Of a DNA stretch of 64,000 nucleotides, positions 1 through 9,600 are shown piece after piece (positions within the stretch are counted from its first letter, which is position 1; each line of letters opens with the position of its first letter). The translations under genes were made by a program, and so were the position numbers. Source of the stretch: Closterium sp. NIES-65 (lineage: Eukaryota; Streptophyta; Zygnematophyceae; Desmidiales; Closteriaceae); contig CANXME010002051.1 of the NCBI GenBank assembly GCA_948144175.1, positions 124,001 to 188,000 on the forward strand, written 5' to 3'. The notes beneath the pieces were generated by a model that was not told the DNA's origin, did not search any database, and saw only the letters and a program-made list of their open reading frames with translations.

Positions 1-490
1 CCCGTCACGCCGCGGGTGATAGAGTGGTGCTGTGGTGCCTAATGCCCGTGGCCCTAAGAATCTCATCAAATGCTCCCTTGAATTCCATTCCCTGATCCGT
101 CAGCACTTCTTCACATGCCCCCCCGGTTGGGTAATCACCATATCTTCGAACGCCTCTGCTATCGCTTCTGCTGTCTTGTGCACCAATGGCTCCGCTTCTG
201 CCCACTTGGTGGCGTGTTCCACCATCAGCAGAATGTACCTTCTCCCCTTTGTAGAGACTAACAGCTCCCCTACTATGTCTAGCGACCACATGTAGCCTAA
301 ACAGAATATGGGTAGCGGCTGTAGTTCTACCTTCTCGTGTTCCATCACCGCCATTTTCCTGCAGCACGTCTCGCAGCGCCACCCCTAGTATTTGACTTGC
401 TTCCTCATCCCTGCCCACCACCATCTTGTCTGCACCAAAATCTGCACCCGCAATGATCCATAGTGTCCCAGCTTCTCATGTAGTTCGCGG
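1..490 (-). pseudogene. Gypsy integrase core, broken
   Basis: The minus strand encodes a retroviral-type integrase core (rve family), the enzyme that inserts the cDNA into the genome. Visible pieces are WSLDIVGELLVSTKGRRY with the first catalytic Asp, followed by KWAEAEPL, then VLTDQGMEFKG with the second Asp in the typical TDQG context. The third catalytic Glu would lie beyond position 1. The pieces sit in two frames (about 354-100 and about 424-5), so at least one frameshift is present. A copy of about 205 bases of the upstream part (291-495) recurs at 639-843 as part of a tandem duplication. Confidence 0.75.
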
Positions 491-495
491 ATGAT

Positions 496-638
496 TGTCA
501 GAATGTTATTATTGTCTAGCTTGCAGTGGGGTACTCTATAGCGAGTACAACCCAATTAGGGTTTCCTATATGTATGCCAACTGCTGCTAGTGCAATTCCT
601 CCTTTCTTCATTCTTGTTTCCGACTGCTAGTTCTGACA
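496..638 (+). repeat. LTR of small element, first (extra) copy
   Basis: A 143-bp LTR with TGTCAGAA...TTCTGACA inverted ends, preceded by the target duplication ATGAT. It is not followed by a primer site but by a repeated piece of the Gypsy host (639-843). It is therefore the extra copy created by the 348-bp tandem duplication 291-638 / 639-986. Confidence 0.85.
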
Positions 639-843
639 TGTAGCCTAAACAGACTATGGGTAGCGGCTGTAGTTCTACCTTCTCGTGTTCCATCACCGCC
701 ATATTCCTGCAGCACGTCTCGCAGCGCCACCCCTAGTATTTGATTTGCTTCCTCATCCCTGCCCACCACCATCTTGTCTGCACCAAAAGCTGCACCCGCA
801 ATGATCCATAGTGTCCCAGCTTCTCATGTAGTTCGCGGATGAT
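639..843 (-). repeat. Duplicated Gypsy segment between two LTR copies
   Basis: This stretch repeats 291-495 almost base for base (part of the Gypsy integrase region). Together with the LTR that follows each copy it forms a direct tandem duplication of a 348-bp unit. The unit borders share the short sequence ACATG (288-292 and 984-988), which suggests a microhomology-mediated duplication after the LTR element had inserted. Confidence 0.85.
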
Positions 844-986
844 TGTCAGAATGTTATTATTGTCTAGCCTGCAGTGTGGTACTCTATGGCGAGTACAATC
901 CAATTAGGGTTTCCTATATGTATGCCAACTGCTGCTAGTGCAATTCCTCCTTTCTTCATTCTTGTTTCCGACTGCTAGTTCTGACA
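844..986 (+). repeat. 5' LTR of small element
   Basis: A 143-bp LTR directly followed by the primer binding site at 987, so this is the functional 5' LTR position. It differs from the other two copies by only a few bases. Confidence 0.85.
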
Positions 987-2145
987 TGGTATCAGAGCAG
1001 GTCGACCCTCCTGGGTCCATCCTGTGGGTGGGCCCCACCCGATGCTTCCGCTGCTCTACTGCTGTCACGCGCCCCGGGCGCGCGACACTTTCTTCCTACC
1101 GCGCACTCGGAGCACGCGGCGTTTTTCATCCCGCCGTGCGCTCGGGGCGTGCGGCGGTTTTCTACCCGCCATGCACCCCGAGGCGCGCGGCGGTTTCCTA
1201 ATGCGCGCGGCGGTTTCCTGCTGCGCGCGGCGGTTTCGCGTTTCGTCGACCCGCGCGTCCGTCCCCGTCAACCTGCGCGCAGCTCCCCGTCGCCCTTCGC
1301 GGCGGCCTCGTCGACCCGCCCGCGGCTCCCCGTCGCCCTTCGGGGCGGCCCCGTCGACCCGCGCGTGGCTCCCCGTCGCCCTTCGCGGCGGCCCCGTCGA
1401 CCCGCGCACGGCTTCCCGTCGCCCTTCGCGGCGGCCCCGTTGACCCGCGCGCCGCCCTCAGGGACCCGTGCGCCCGTCCCTGTCAACCCACGCGTCACCC
1501 TGCGGCCCCCCCCTCCCCGCACACCTGAGTTTGCTTACCGCACACCCGAGTTCGCTTCCCACACACTTGTGCATGATTCGCGCACACCTGAGCTCGCTTA
1601 CCGCACACTCAGGGTATGGGGGTGACGGGTATGGGGGTGGCGGGTGTGTGAGCCGTCCCCTGCTCCTCCTCCTCCGTCTCCCACTGCTGCAGCTGCCACT
1701 GAGGGGGGTGGGTGTGTGGGAGCCGAAGGAGTGGTGCTAGGGGGGTGACGTGGGAGTGGAGCTAGGGGTACAGCAAGGGGTGTGTGAATGGGGGGTGGGA
1801 CAGTTGGGGGAGGTTGAGCGGAGTCTGCCGTCTTGTCGTCTGCAGCACCTGTAGTCCGGGGCGCAGTCCTGGTAGCCCAGAGAGCCTGCTGTGCCTGTTG
1901 CCCGTGGGTCCGTTGCTTCTGCCGCCCAGAGTTAGCCGCAGAGCCAGTTACTCCCTGTAGTCCAAGGCGCTGTCCCGGTAGCCACTGTGCCAGCCGCTCC
2001 TGTTGCCCGTGTGTATGCAGCTTCAGCCGTTGTCTCCCATCTCCTCTCCTCTCATAGTCCAGCCTCCTCCTCCTCACGTGCCCGTTGTGAATGCCTCTAG
2101 CTTTGCTTTCTCTGCTGATTATACCCCATTTTGACTATGGGGGTG
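987..2145 (+). other. Non-coding interior of the small LTR element
   Basis: It begins with the primer site TGGTATCAGAGC and ends with the purine tract before the 3' LTR. The first 500 bases are strongly GC-rich and made of degenerate tandem units: GCGCGCGGCGGTTTC-type repeats around 1190-1240, and a roughly 36-bp unit containing GTCGCCCTTCGCGGCGGCC around 1285-1440. Open frames across it are only by-products of the base composition. No gag, protease, integrase or RT similarity is visible. Confidence 0.7.
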
Positions 2146-2288
2146 TGTCAGAATGTTATTATTGTCTAGCCTGTAGTGGGGTACTCTATAGTGAGTACAA
2201 CCCAATTAGGGTTTCCTATATGTATGCCAACTGCTGCTAGTGCAATTCCTCCTTTCTTCATTCTTGTTTCTGACTGCTAGTTCTGACA
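2146..2288 (+). repeat. 3' LTR of small element
   Basis: A 143-bp LTR preceded by a purine-rich tract and followed by the target duplication ATGAT at 2289-2293, after which Gypsy sequence resumes. Confidence 0.85.
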
Positions 2289-2379
2289 ATGATCCCCTCC
2301 CGCTCTCCTAGGGTCGGCACGTGCTTCCACCTTTCTCCTGTTAGCAGCTGGACCTACCCCTTGTACCAGCGTTAATGCT

Positions 2380-2935
2380 CTCCTCGAACACGCACCCTTG
2401 TCGAGGCTGGCCCTTTTTTCCCTGTAGCCCCTTGAATCCAAGCCAGCGCCTCTCTGTCTTTCCAGATATCTGCCGGCCCTCCCTTCTTCTCACCCCACTT
2501 TCTCTCTTGATCTGCCCCTTTCGCCATTGCTATCAAGCAGACGAAAGGCCGCACCTCTGGTAGATTGCGCGACAGTCCGTCCACATGCTGCATCATCTTA
2601 CGTGGCTGGTGCTTAATCTCGAAGTCATGCTCCTACAGCTTCATGGCCCATCTAAGGTTGCATCCTGTCAGGTTTGGAGTCTGCATTAGCCACAAGAGGT
2701 GTGGGTGATCTGTCACCAACGTAAACATTCTGCCGTGCAGGTACACGCAGAAACGTTTCATTGCCCACACCGCCAATCCTTCCCCTTCATAAGAGGAGTA
2801 GTTGGCTTCCGCAGCGTTGCAGCTTTAGCAGGCGAAAGCCACCACCTTTTTTGTCTCCCCTTTCATCTGCGCTAGGACTGCCCCCATGCCTGCAGTGCTC
2901 CAGTCAGTGTAAAGGATGAATGGCTGGTCCTCTCA
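2380..2935 (-). pseudogene. Gypsy RNase H domain, broken
   Basis: The minus strand reads PFILYTDWSTAGMGAVL (first catalytic Asp), then AEANYSSYEGEGLAVWA (catalytic Glu), FCVYLHGRMFTLVTDH (third Asp) and further on QHVDGLSRN. This is the RNase H of Ty3/Gypsy elements, which removes the RNA strand of the RNA:DNA hybrid. Stops interrupt it, for example just after the AFAC segment near 2826 and again near 2640. It follows directly on the RT domain. Confidence 0.75.
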
Positions 2936-3790
2936 CAGGAGATGATATGAAGCAGTTGCCTGCCTGCTAAAATTGGGCACTAACTTTCGGCAGTACATCA
3001 AGAAGCCCAGCAGTGCTCTTAAGGTGCTCTTATCCTTGGGCACTTCCACCTGGTCTAGCACCTCCACCTTAGTACGCTGAATCCCAATCTTCCCCCTTTC
3101 CACCTCAAACCCCAGATACTCCACTCTCCACTGCCCAAACTTGCACTAACCTGGGTGACATGTCAGCCCTGCTTCCTATATCGCCTTCAAGGCCGCCTCA
3201 ACGTCCTTCACATGTGACTTGTTGTCCGTGCTAAGAACTATCACATCACCTATGTAGCTTGCCGCATTCGGAACGTCTCGAAGCACATGGTCCATCACTC
3301 GCTAGAACTCTGCTGAGGTTGACTTTAAATCGAATGGCATTGTATGCCACTCGTATTGCCCGTCCGGCCCGTGGAAAGAGGTATTTCTCTTATCAGCTTC
3401 GGCTATAGGTATCTGATTGAATCCTTGCCGCAGGTTGAATATGGAGAACACCATCGCCTCTGCGAGCTTGTCAAAGATCTCATTTGATGTTCGTGTCTGG
3501 TACCGCTTCATTATCGTCCCCACACATCCGCTTCGACAGCACCTTCCCTGTCAGGTCTGTGTGAGCCTCCACTTCTGTTTCTGCTGCATATTTCGAGTTC
3601 CAATTTTGTATGAACCCCGCCTCCATCAGCTCCTGACACTTCTCCGTACAGATCTTGATCTCATCCGGTGTCATCCTCCGGCGGCGCTAGTAGATTGGTA
3701 TCTCTGTGGTAAGGTCGATGGCCACTTCCTCCACCTTCCATTTTCCTACTTCCTTCAGTGTGTACGCAAAAGCTGCCCTATACAGTGCTA
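2930..3790 (-). pseudogene. Gypsy reverse transcriptase, broken
   Basis: Minus-strand pieces match Ty3/Gypsy RT in order: MTPDEIKICTEKCQELMEAG and the RRMCGD segment (3674-3480), IFDKLAEAMVFSIFNLRQGF with GPDGQYEWHTMPF (3470-3310), then SYIGDVIVL, which stands at the catalytic YxDD position with one Asp changed to Gly. The connection segment EYLGFEVERGKIGI...LRALLGF follows (3124-2990). Frames change several times and stops are frequent. With the YxDD box altered, this copy could not polymerise even if the frame were intact. Confidence 0.8.
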
Positions 3791-4269
3791 ACTCTCCTCA
3801 GAGAGCCTTCTCCTACTTCCCACTTCTTTCTTCCTGCTTCCAGCTCCCACAGTTCTTCCCTTTTCCCTTCTCTGGCTTGCCGTGACTCTTTTTCTAGCCC
3901 TAGCTCCACCTGCCTTGCGAGCTTACCCCCAGACCCTTCTCCTTCCTTCTGTTCTGCCGCCTTGCTTCATTCCTCCTTTGTTGTGGCCGTGAGGCAGAAC
4001 TCCGACAGCCGGGGAAGTACACCAAATTCCTTCTTATACATTTCCCTCCACCTCTGCTGCTCTATCGCTAGTTCAACCAGGCCAAGGTCCTCCCTTTTCC
4101 ACTACTTATTCCTCCCTTATCCCTAGCAGCCATATCTCCGTATAATCTGCGTACAGCTGAGGCACCACTTCTTCCTCTTCCCACGGATACAACCACCTTT
4201 TCTTAATCGATTACCCCAGCTTGTGTTGCACTTGTTCATTATCTTCTAGCTCTCCTAGCATTGCCCGTG
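3791..4269 (-). other. Gypsy spacer between methyltransferase and RT
   Basis: The minus strand carries degraded coding sequence leading into RT. ALYRAAFAYTLKEVGKW and EEVAIDLTTEIPIY can be read at about 3790-3700, the usual lead-in to this RT type. Further upstream it is rich in Glu, Lys and Arg with no recognised domain. Confidence 0.5.
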
Positions 4270-5345
4270 CTAATGCTTCCTTGTCTGCTGCTTAACTGTT
4301 TGGGGCCTCATTTCCATCGCCTTATCTCGCTTCCTCTCCCACCGTGCCTGTGAGTGATACATCCGAATTGTTGCCACTAGCCAGTGCATCATGTTCAAGT
4401 CCATTGCTCTCTCCAGGGCTCTCTTCCTATCCTTCTCGGCCACCTTCGGGTGAGCTGTTGCGTCTTCCATGAAGCCCATCGCCAACTCTCGCTCCAACGC
4501 CATGGGCTCTTCCCACTCCAAACCAGGCCTTGTCACTCCCTCGTGCACTTTAAACGCTTCTGCTCCTTCGAATAACACCAGGGTTGGCCACGCCTGTCGC
4601 GGTTTTTCCACTTCATTGTACGGAAACTGTGTGGAACGATCCGGTTGTCTTCCTGATCCTGGTACTCTTCCAAGTTTCAGTATGTCTTCCACCAGCAGCG
4701 GCACAGGTCGCTCCATCAATGAAAGCCGGTATTGCGGAGCCGCGTCGCTAACTCCGTTGGTCCACTACCTCCTGACGCGGTGGGTTCTGCTTCCAGCTTG
4801 CGCCGCGTCTGCTGCTACACCTAGGCCCAGCACATCTGTCACCTCTTTATATGAAATCTGCACCTGCTCCCTCACAGCTCCCTCCATGTCTACATTCTCA
4901 ACGATATACAGCACCTCCCCTTGCACCCTTTTATCACTTTCAATACCTTTACCATCTCCTAAAACAACCTGCTCTTTTCGTCCTAGATACCTCTATCTAC
5001 TCCCACCCGCGAATAGCCCTGACACTCCCAACCCGAAATGAACACATCAATCTTTCCCCATCGTCTTATCACGGCCTCGTCCACATGCGGGATGCCAGTC
5101 ACTTGACTCATGGTGATTTTCTCCAGGGGCCCCTCAGTGAACTGGTGCGGGTACCTTTTCTGCAGTTGCTCAGCATGACAGCATGCCATCTTCACCGACT
5201 CCTCATCCTTCTCCACCATGATCCAAATATCTACCGATGCACCTGCCTTCAATAGCACCGTCAGCCCTGTACGGATTTTCCCAAATGGCTCCAACATGAC
5301 GGTAGGCCCCAGATGACTTTTCGTGTTGGTGCATAAGGCCTTCAT
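4270..5345 (-). pseudogene. Retrotransposon-borne DNA (cytosine-5) methyltransferase, broken
   Basis: The minus strand keeps most signature motifs of C5 methyltransferases, enzymes that move a methyl group from S-adenosylmethionine to cytosine. Motif I region: EPFGKIRTGLTVLLKAG, then IMVEKDEESV. Motif IV: IDVFISGWECQGYSRVG, with the catalytic Cys kept but the preceding Pro changed to Glu. Motif VI: YIVENVDMEG, with the intact ENV triad. Motif VIII: THRVRR. The C-terminal part (4719-4270) has PVPLLVEDIL, then ERELAMGF (motif IX-like) and ALERAMDLNMMHWLVA (motif X-like). TAG stops lie near 4983, 4965 and 4767, with a frameshift near 4925. The FGGIGTG-like motif I and the GWPCQG-like motif IV look closer to the DNMT3/DRM branch than to bacterial enzymes; this is my judgement by eye. 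Its place between protease and RT shows it was part of the element's polyprotein. Confidence 0.8.
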
Positions 5346-5346
5346 A

Positions 5347-6060
5347 TCAAGTTTTGCTTCTCCCTCCGTTGACGGTTACCTCGGCATCCTCGCGATCCGC
5401 TGCCAGCTCGGCACTCCCGATTCTTCTCGCGGCTCTGCCTCCGTGCGCTAGTATGCCTCCGTTGGCTCCCTCCACACGAATCTGACTAGTAGCGTTATGA
5501 TCGGACCCCTCTTTTCCCACTACTGCACTTGGTATTGCACCTTCTCTTCCCACCTGCAGATGGTAGAGCTGACAGCAAACAAGAATTCCACACCAATCAA
5601 CAAATCAAACTCTTCCGATTCTAATACGCCACAAAACACCCATAATGCACACTCTTCAAGTGTCCCTGAGTTCATCATGGACGCCATCGGCTGCCTGGTT
5701 TTTGGCATCCACTTTGCCTCGCCTCCTTCCGCCGTCATCAGTGGGTACCCTTTTGCGATCAGACATTGCCTCGCCTCCTTCCGCCGTCATCAGTAGGTAC
5801 CCTTCTGCGATCAGACGTCCCGACCTCCGCAATTGCAGTTTCTCAGCCAATTGCTTCCCGATTAAGATGTGCGCTATGCCCATGTCCACAGTTGCACGTT
5901 GTGCCACTAATCTCCCCACGATGATTGCTTCGGGCTCAATCGTTAACACCGTGGATTGACACACCATCCACTCCTGCGGGTGCCTAAACGCGGCGCCTTC
6001 TTCATCATCTTCTTCGCTCACCTGCCTCCGAGGCCCGTCTTTGTAGAATTCCACTACTAT
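5347..6060 (-). pseudogene. Gypsy aspartic protease region, broken
   Basis: Read on the minus strand, QAAIVVEFYKDGPRRQ opens the similarity, followed by IIVGRLVAQRATVDMGIAHI. Here DMG stands at the catalytic DTG/DSG position of retroviral-type aspartic proteases, so the active site is changed. About 100 residues later FDLLIGVEFLF corresponds to the conserved ILG-type motif near the protease C-terminus. A short internal duplication (about 5730-5760 / 5783-5810, GCGATCAGAC context) and frameshifts break the frame. The protease would have cut the element's polyprotein. Positions 5553-5347 form a linker leading to the methyltransferase. Confidence 0.6.
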
Positions 6061-6067
6061 AGCAGCT

Positions 6068-6305
6068 TGATAGAGCTTGAAAGCACGATTCCAACGCACC
6101 AAAGATCGCAGGAAACGCTCCGTTATAGTCAGAGTTACACACAAACATAGCACTGATATATACTTAGTTGATTTCTCGTTTGTGCTCTCTAATTTTATAC
6201 CAAGACGCAATACAAAACAAAGCACACAAGAAAGTGTCGACCCGGGTCGCACGTTGAATTTTGTCGACGCGAAATTCCGAGCCTCGAATTTTGCCGGGCG
6301 AATTC
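6068..6305 (-). repeat. Probable outer part of the 3' LTR of Copia element D
   Basis: This AT-richer, non-coding stretch abuts element A. Its neighbour across A (13863-14155) carries the same degenerate GAATTCCG/GTCGAC-rich units, and the two join through the AATTC target site. It is therefore probably the remainder of the LTR of D. The outer border near 6068 (TGATAGAGC) is a guess; no second copy is in the window to confirm it. Confidence 0.35.
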
Positions 6306-6437
6306 TGAGAAAGTTAGAACGAGAATGAAATGACTATGAACGAAGTGAGTACAAATAGCAAAACCTAGTTGGGTTGTACCCCCTATGGGATACCCCACTA
6401 TAGCCTACACAAATAAGCAAGCTATAATGTTCTGACA
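6306..6437 (-). repeat. 3' LTR of Copia A
   Basis: 132 bp, minus-strand start TGTCAGAACATTATAGC and end TTCTCA. It agrees with the 5' LTR at 13731-13862 at nearly every base. Confidence 0.92.
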
Positions 6438-6649
6438 CACCCCCATAGGCAAAGTGGGGGAGAACAAGGGGTCACAAGACCAGTCAAGCAAAGCAAAGCA
6501 AAGCTCAGGGTGGATCACAAAGTCACCACACATTCCGAGCACAAGTTCAAGGGCCACAAGGCCAGTTCACATGCAAGATCATATATAGAGATATACAAGA
6601 GTCAAGCAAGCAAGAACAAGAATATATATAGGTCAAGGTACAAGTAAGG
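6438..6649 (-). other. 3' untranslated region and polypurine tract of Copia A
   Basis: Non-coding stretch between the pol stop and the 3' LTR. On the minus strand it ends CCACTTTGCCTATGGGGGTG, the polypurine tract that primes plus-strand DNA. The same tract precedes the 3' LTRs of F, G and I. Confidence 0.8.
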
Positions 6650-9600
6650 TCAAGAAGTGAGCAAGTGAGGCAAGACAGGCACAAGACCCAGCTGCGAGCA
6701 GCAACGCTGATGATCACAAGGCGCAAGTGCCTTAGTGAAGACATCAGCAGTGTTGGCCTCAGAGGCCACGTACGCAAGTCGCAACTGTCCACGCTGCTGT
6801 AGCTCACAAGCAAGAAAGTAGCGGAGAGCAATGTGCTTTGTCCTGTGCTCCATTCGCTGCTCTCGACACAAGGCCAGCATGGCCTTGTTGTCTACATACA
6901 GGACTGGAGGAGAACGAGGCGGCTCTCCAAGGTCGGTCAGCAGGTAGGTGAGCCAGCGAAGCTCCAGAGCAGCCATAGCCCCGGCGTAGATCTCAGCCTC
7001 ACAGCTGGAGCCGAGAACAGAAGACGAGCGGGTAGCCCGCCACGAAACGGAGCCGGAACCAAGACTGAAGGTGTAACCCTGTAACGACCGCTGCGTGGCC
7101 TGGTCGTCAGTCCAAGAAGTGTCCGTGTGCCCAGTGAGGACCACTGGACTGCGCCCTCCAAGCACTAGCCCCATGCCCGACGTACTGCACAAGTAGCGCA
7201 ACACCCTCTTTGCTGCAGCCATGTGCTCTGGTCGGTGTCTCCCAGGAGCAACATAGCGTGCGAGAATGCTAAGAGGGTATGCAAGGTCAGGTCGTGTGCA
7301 GGTCATCAGGTACATGAGGCAGCCAACAAGCTCTGCATACGGACCACTCGACTCTACGGACTCATCCGAAGGCAGAGCTGAGAGCGAGTGGTGAGTAGGC
7401 AGAGGAGTGGCCTGAGGCGAGGAGTACGTGAAGCCGAAGCGCTGAAGGACCTGCTGCACCATGTGTGACTGAGTCAGGGTAATGGTGCGGCGTGCTCTGT
7501 CCCGGGTGATCTGCAAGCCAAGGTAGCTGCGCAGTTCACCCAGGTCAGTGCACGTGTGTCTCTTCTGCAGCTCGGACTTCACGTAGGCGAGTCCAGCAGT
7601 GTCAGCAGTGGCAAAGACCAAGTCATCGACGTACACGAGGATGTAAAACGGCGGCAGAGAGGTGTCGGTGCGCAGAAACAGCGACGGGTCGGCAGTAGAA
7701 GGAGCAAACCCAAGTGCCGCCAGCGTAGTCCTCAGTGTGTCGTGCCACTCACGTGGCGCCTAGCGGAGACCGTAGACTGGACGCCGGAGACTCCACTGGG
7801 TACCAAGAGGGAAAGACCCATTAAAGCCAGGTGGGCGACGCAGCCAGATCTCCTCGTGCAGGCTGCCCTGCAAGAAAGCAGTGCTGAAGTCGAGAGAGTG
7901 GAGCTCGTAGTCACGGTGAGCAGCAACGTGCAGCAGTACCCGAAGAGTGGTCATCTTCGGGGTGGGGGAGAAGGTCTGAAAGTAGTCAACTCCCTGCCGC
8001 TGACTGAAGCCACGAGCCACATAACGCGCCTTGAAGACAGGCGGAGAACCCGGCGGCCGCTTCACCCTGAAGATCCACATGCCACTGACTATGTTCGCCC
8101 TAGGAGGGGGAACAGCGTCAACGTAGGTGCCTGTGGACTTCCAGGAAGCCATCTCTGCATCCATAGCTGCCTGCCACTGAGAGGAGTAGGGACCCTCTAT
8201 CGCCTCCGCGTAAGAGCGCGGAGTCGGGATGTCTAGTGCATCCGGGTCTCCCTCAGGGGCGAGCAGTACAGACGCGAGATGAGGTGAAGCGGCGGCCAGA
8301 CACTGGAACTCCTCCTGTCTGTCCTCAAGGACGTCCGTGCTAAGGGCACACTCACCCCCGACGGACGGAGGACAGGCAGACTCAGACTCAGCGACAAGAC
8401 TAGCAGCGTAGTCTAGACGACAGCGCGCAGCGAAGTCGACAAGCTCAGTGACAAGGGCAGACGCAGCAGAAGACTCGGAAGAAGGGTCAGTGACAGCAGT
8501 AGCAAGGAGACGCGTGACAGTAGGACTGGCAGCACGAAGAGAGTCCGACTCCGGGTCGGCAAGAGCAGGAAGAGAGGAAGCAGGAGGAGAAGGCAAAGGG
8601 GCACGCAGAGGAGCAGTGGACGGACGCAGAGACATCCGGTGCGTGCCAGGGACAGGAGGAGGACGCTGACGCGAACCGCGACCATTAGTGCGTGCTGTAC
8701 GAACAGGCGACGTAGGACGAGACGCAGGCTCACGACGCTCAGTAAGACCTCCAGTCGGACCACCGTAGGGAGAAGGAGCAGGCAAAGGGGAGGCAGGCTG
8801 TAGCTGTGACTCTGACTGGACAGGCTGTGGACCCTCTAAGGGAGGAGGAGGAGGACCAGGAGAAGGTGAAAGACCAAGGACCTGCTGCAGGAGGGGAACG
8901 AAGTACGGTCTGGGCCGTGAGGCGACGCCAGAAACAGCAGGGACAGCACCAGTACCCCCAGCAGGAGTACCCTCTCCAGCAGCACCTCCAACAGCACCTC
9001 CAGTAGCTCCAGAACCCCCAGTAGCACCAGAACCTCCAGCAGCACCAGAAGCACTGCCAGCCGGACCGCCAGCAGTAGTCCCAGCGCCAACACGTTCAGC
9101 AGCACCAGCTCCAGTAGAACCCGCAGGCCCAGCAGCTCTAGTACTCCCAGCACGAGCACCTCCGGGACACGCGGCAGCAGCACCCTCAGCAGCCGAAGAA
9201 CCTCCAGTACCAGCAGCACGCCTCCAGCGCCGGGCAAACCACTCACGCAGCTCCTGCGGGGAGAGTGGCTCTCGGCGAGATGAAGCACCCGGAGAACCTC
9301 CAGGCGACCAACTCGCAGGCAAAGCACCTCCAGGCGTAGCACCTCCAGGCTCAGCACCCCCAGGCTCAGCTCCCCCAGGCCCAGCACCCCCAGGCTCAGC
9401 ACCCCCAGGCTCAGCACCCCTAGACTCAGCACCCCCAGGCTCAGCACCCCCAGACTCAGCACCCCCAGGCTCAGCACCCCCAGACTCAGCTTCCCCAGGC
9501 TCAGCACCCACAGCAGCACCAGAGTCACTAGTGACCTCGACAGGCTCGACCGCGTCTACGTGGGACACACCTGAAGGGGCAGGACCCTGCGGGGGAAGGG

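Larger units (their letters stand above)
496..2288 (+). mobile_element. Small non-autonomous LTR retroelement with duplicated 5' LTR
   Basis: Three near-identical 143-bp LTRs (496-638, 844-986, 2146-2288) start TGTCAGAATG and end GTTCTGACA. The outermost are flanked by the 5-bp target duplication ATGAT (491-495 and 2289-2293). The second LTR is followed at once by the primer binding site TGGTATCAGAGC (987-998), complementary to the initiator-tRNA 3' end. The third is preceded by the purine-rich tract ATGGGGGTG. The 1.16-kb interior has no gag or pol. The LTR start and purine tract resemble those of the large Copia elements in this window, so this is probably a derivative mobilised by them. 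Confidence 0.85.
1..6067 (-). mobile_element. Decayed Ty3/Gypsy element carrying a DNA methyltransferase
   Basis: Read on the minus strand, the recognisable domains run protease (about 6060-5520), cytosine-5 DNA methyltransferase (5345-4270), reverse transcriptase (3790-2930), RNase H (2935-2380) and integrase core (424-1). Integrase after RNase H is the Ty3/Gypsy order. Every domain is broken by stops or frameshifts, so the copy is dead. The 3' end leaves the window at position 1. At the 5' end no gag is seen; coding similarity stops near 6060, where sequence that looks like the LTR of another element begins. A short LTR element is inserted at 496-2288. A methyltransferase between protease and RT is not part of standard Gypsy elements. 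I recall similar arrangements reported in retrotransposons of a charophyte alga and of dinoflagellates. Confidence 0.85.

Noticed and set aside
1024..1625. Arg/Pro/Ala-rich ORFs on both strands
   Set aside because: They come from GC-rich tandem repeats inside the small LTR element, with no domain and no start context.
9528..9528. Leu/Val-rich ORFs (VLSLGVLSLGVL type) opposite or beside the Copia linkers
   Set aside because: Out-of-frame readings of the 15-bp GGAEP-type linker repeat; the real frame encodes the Gly/Ala/Glu/Pro linker.
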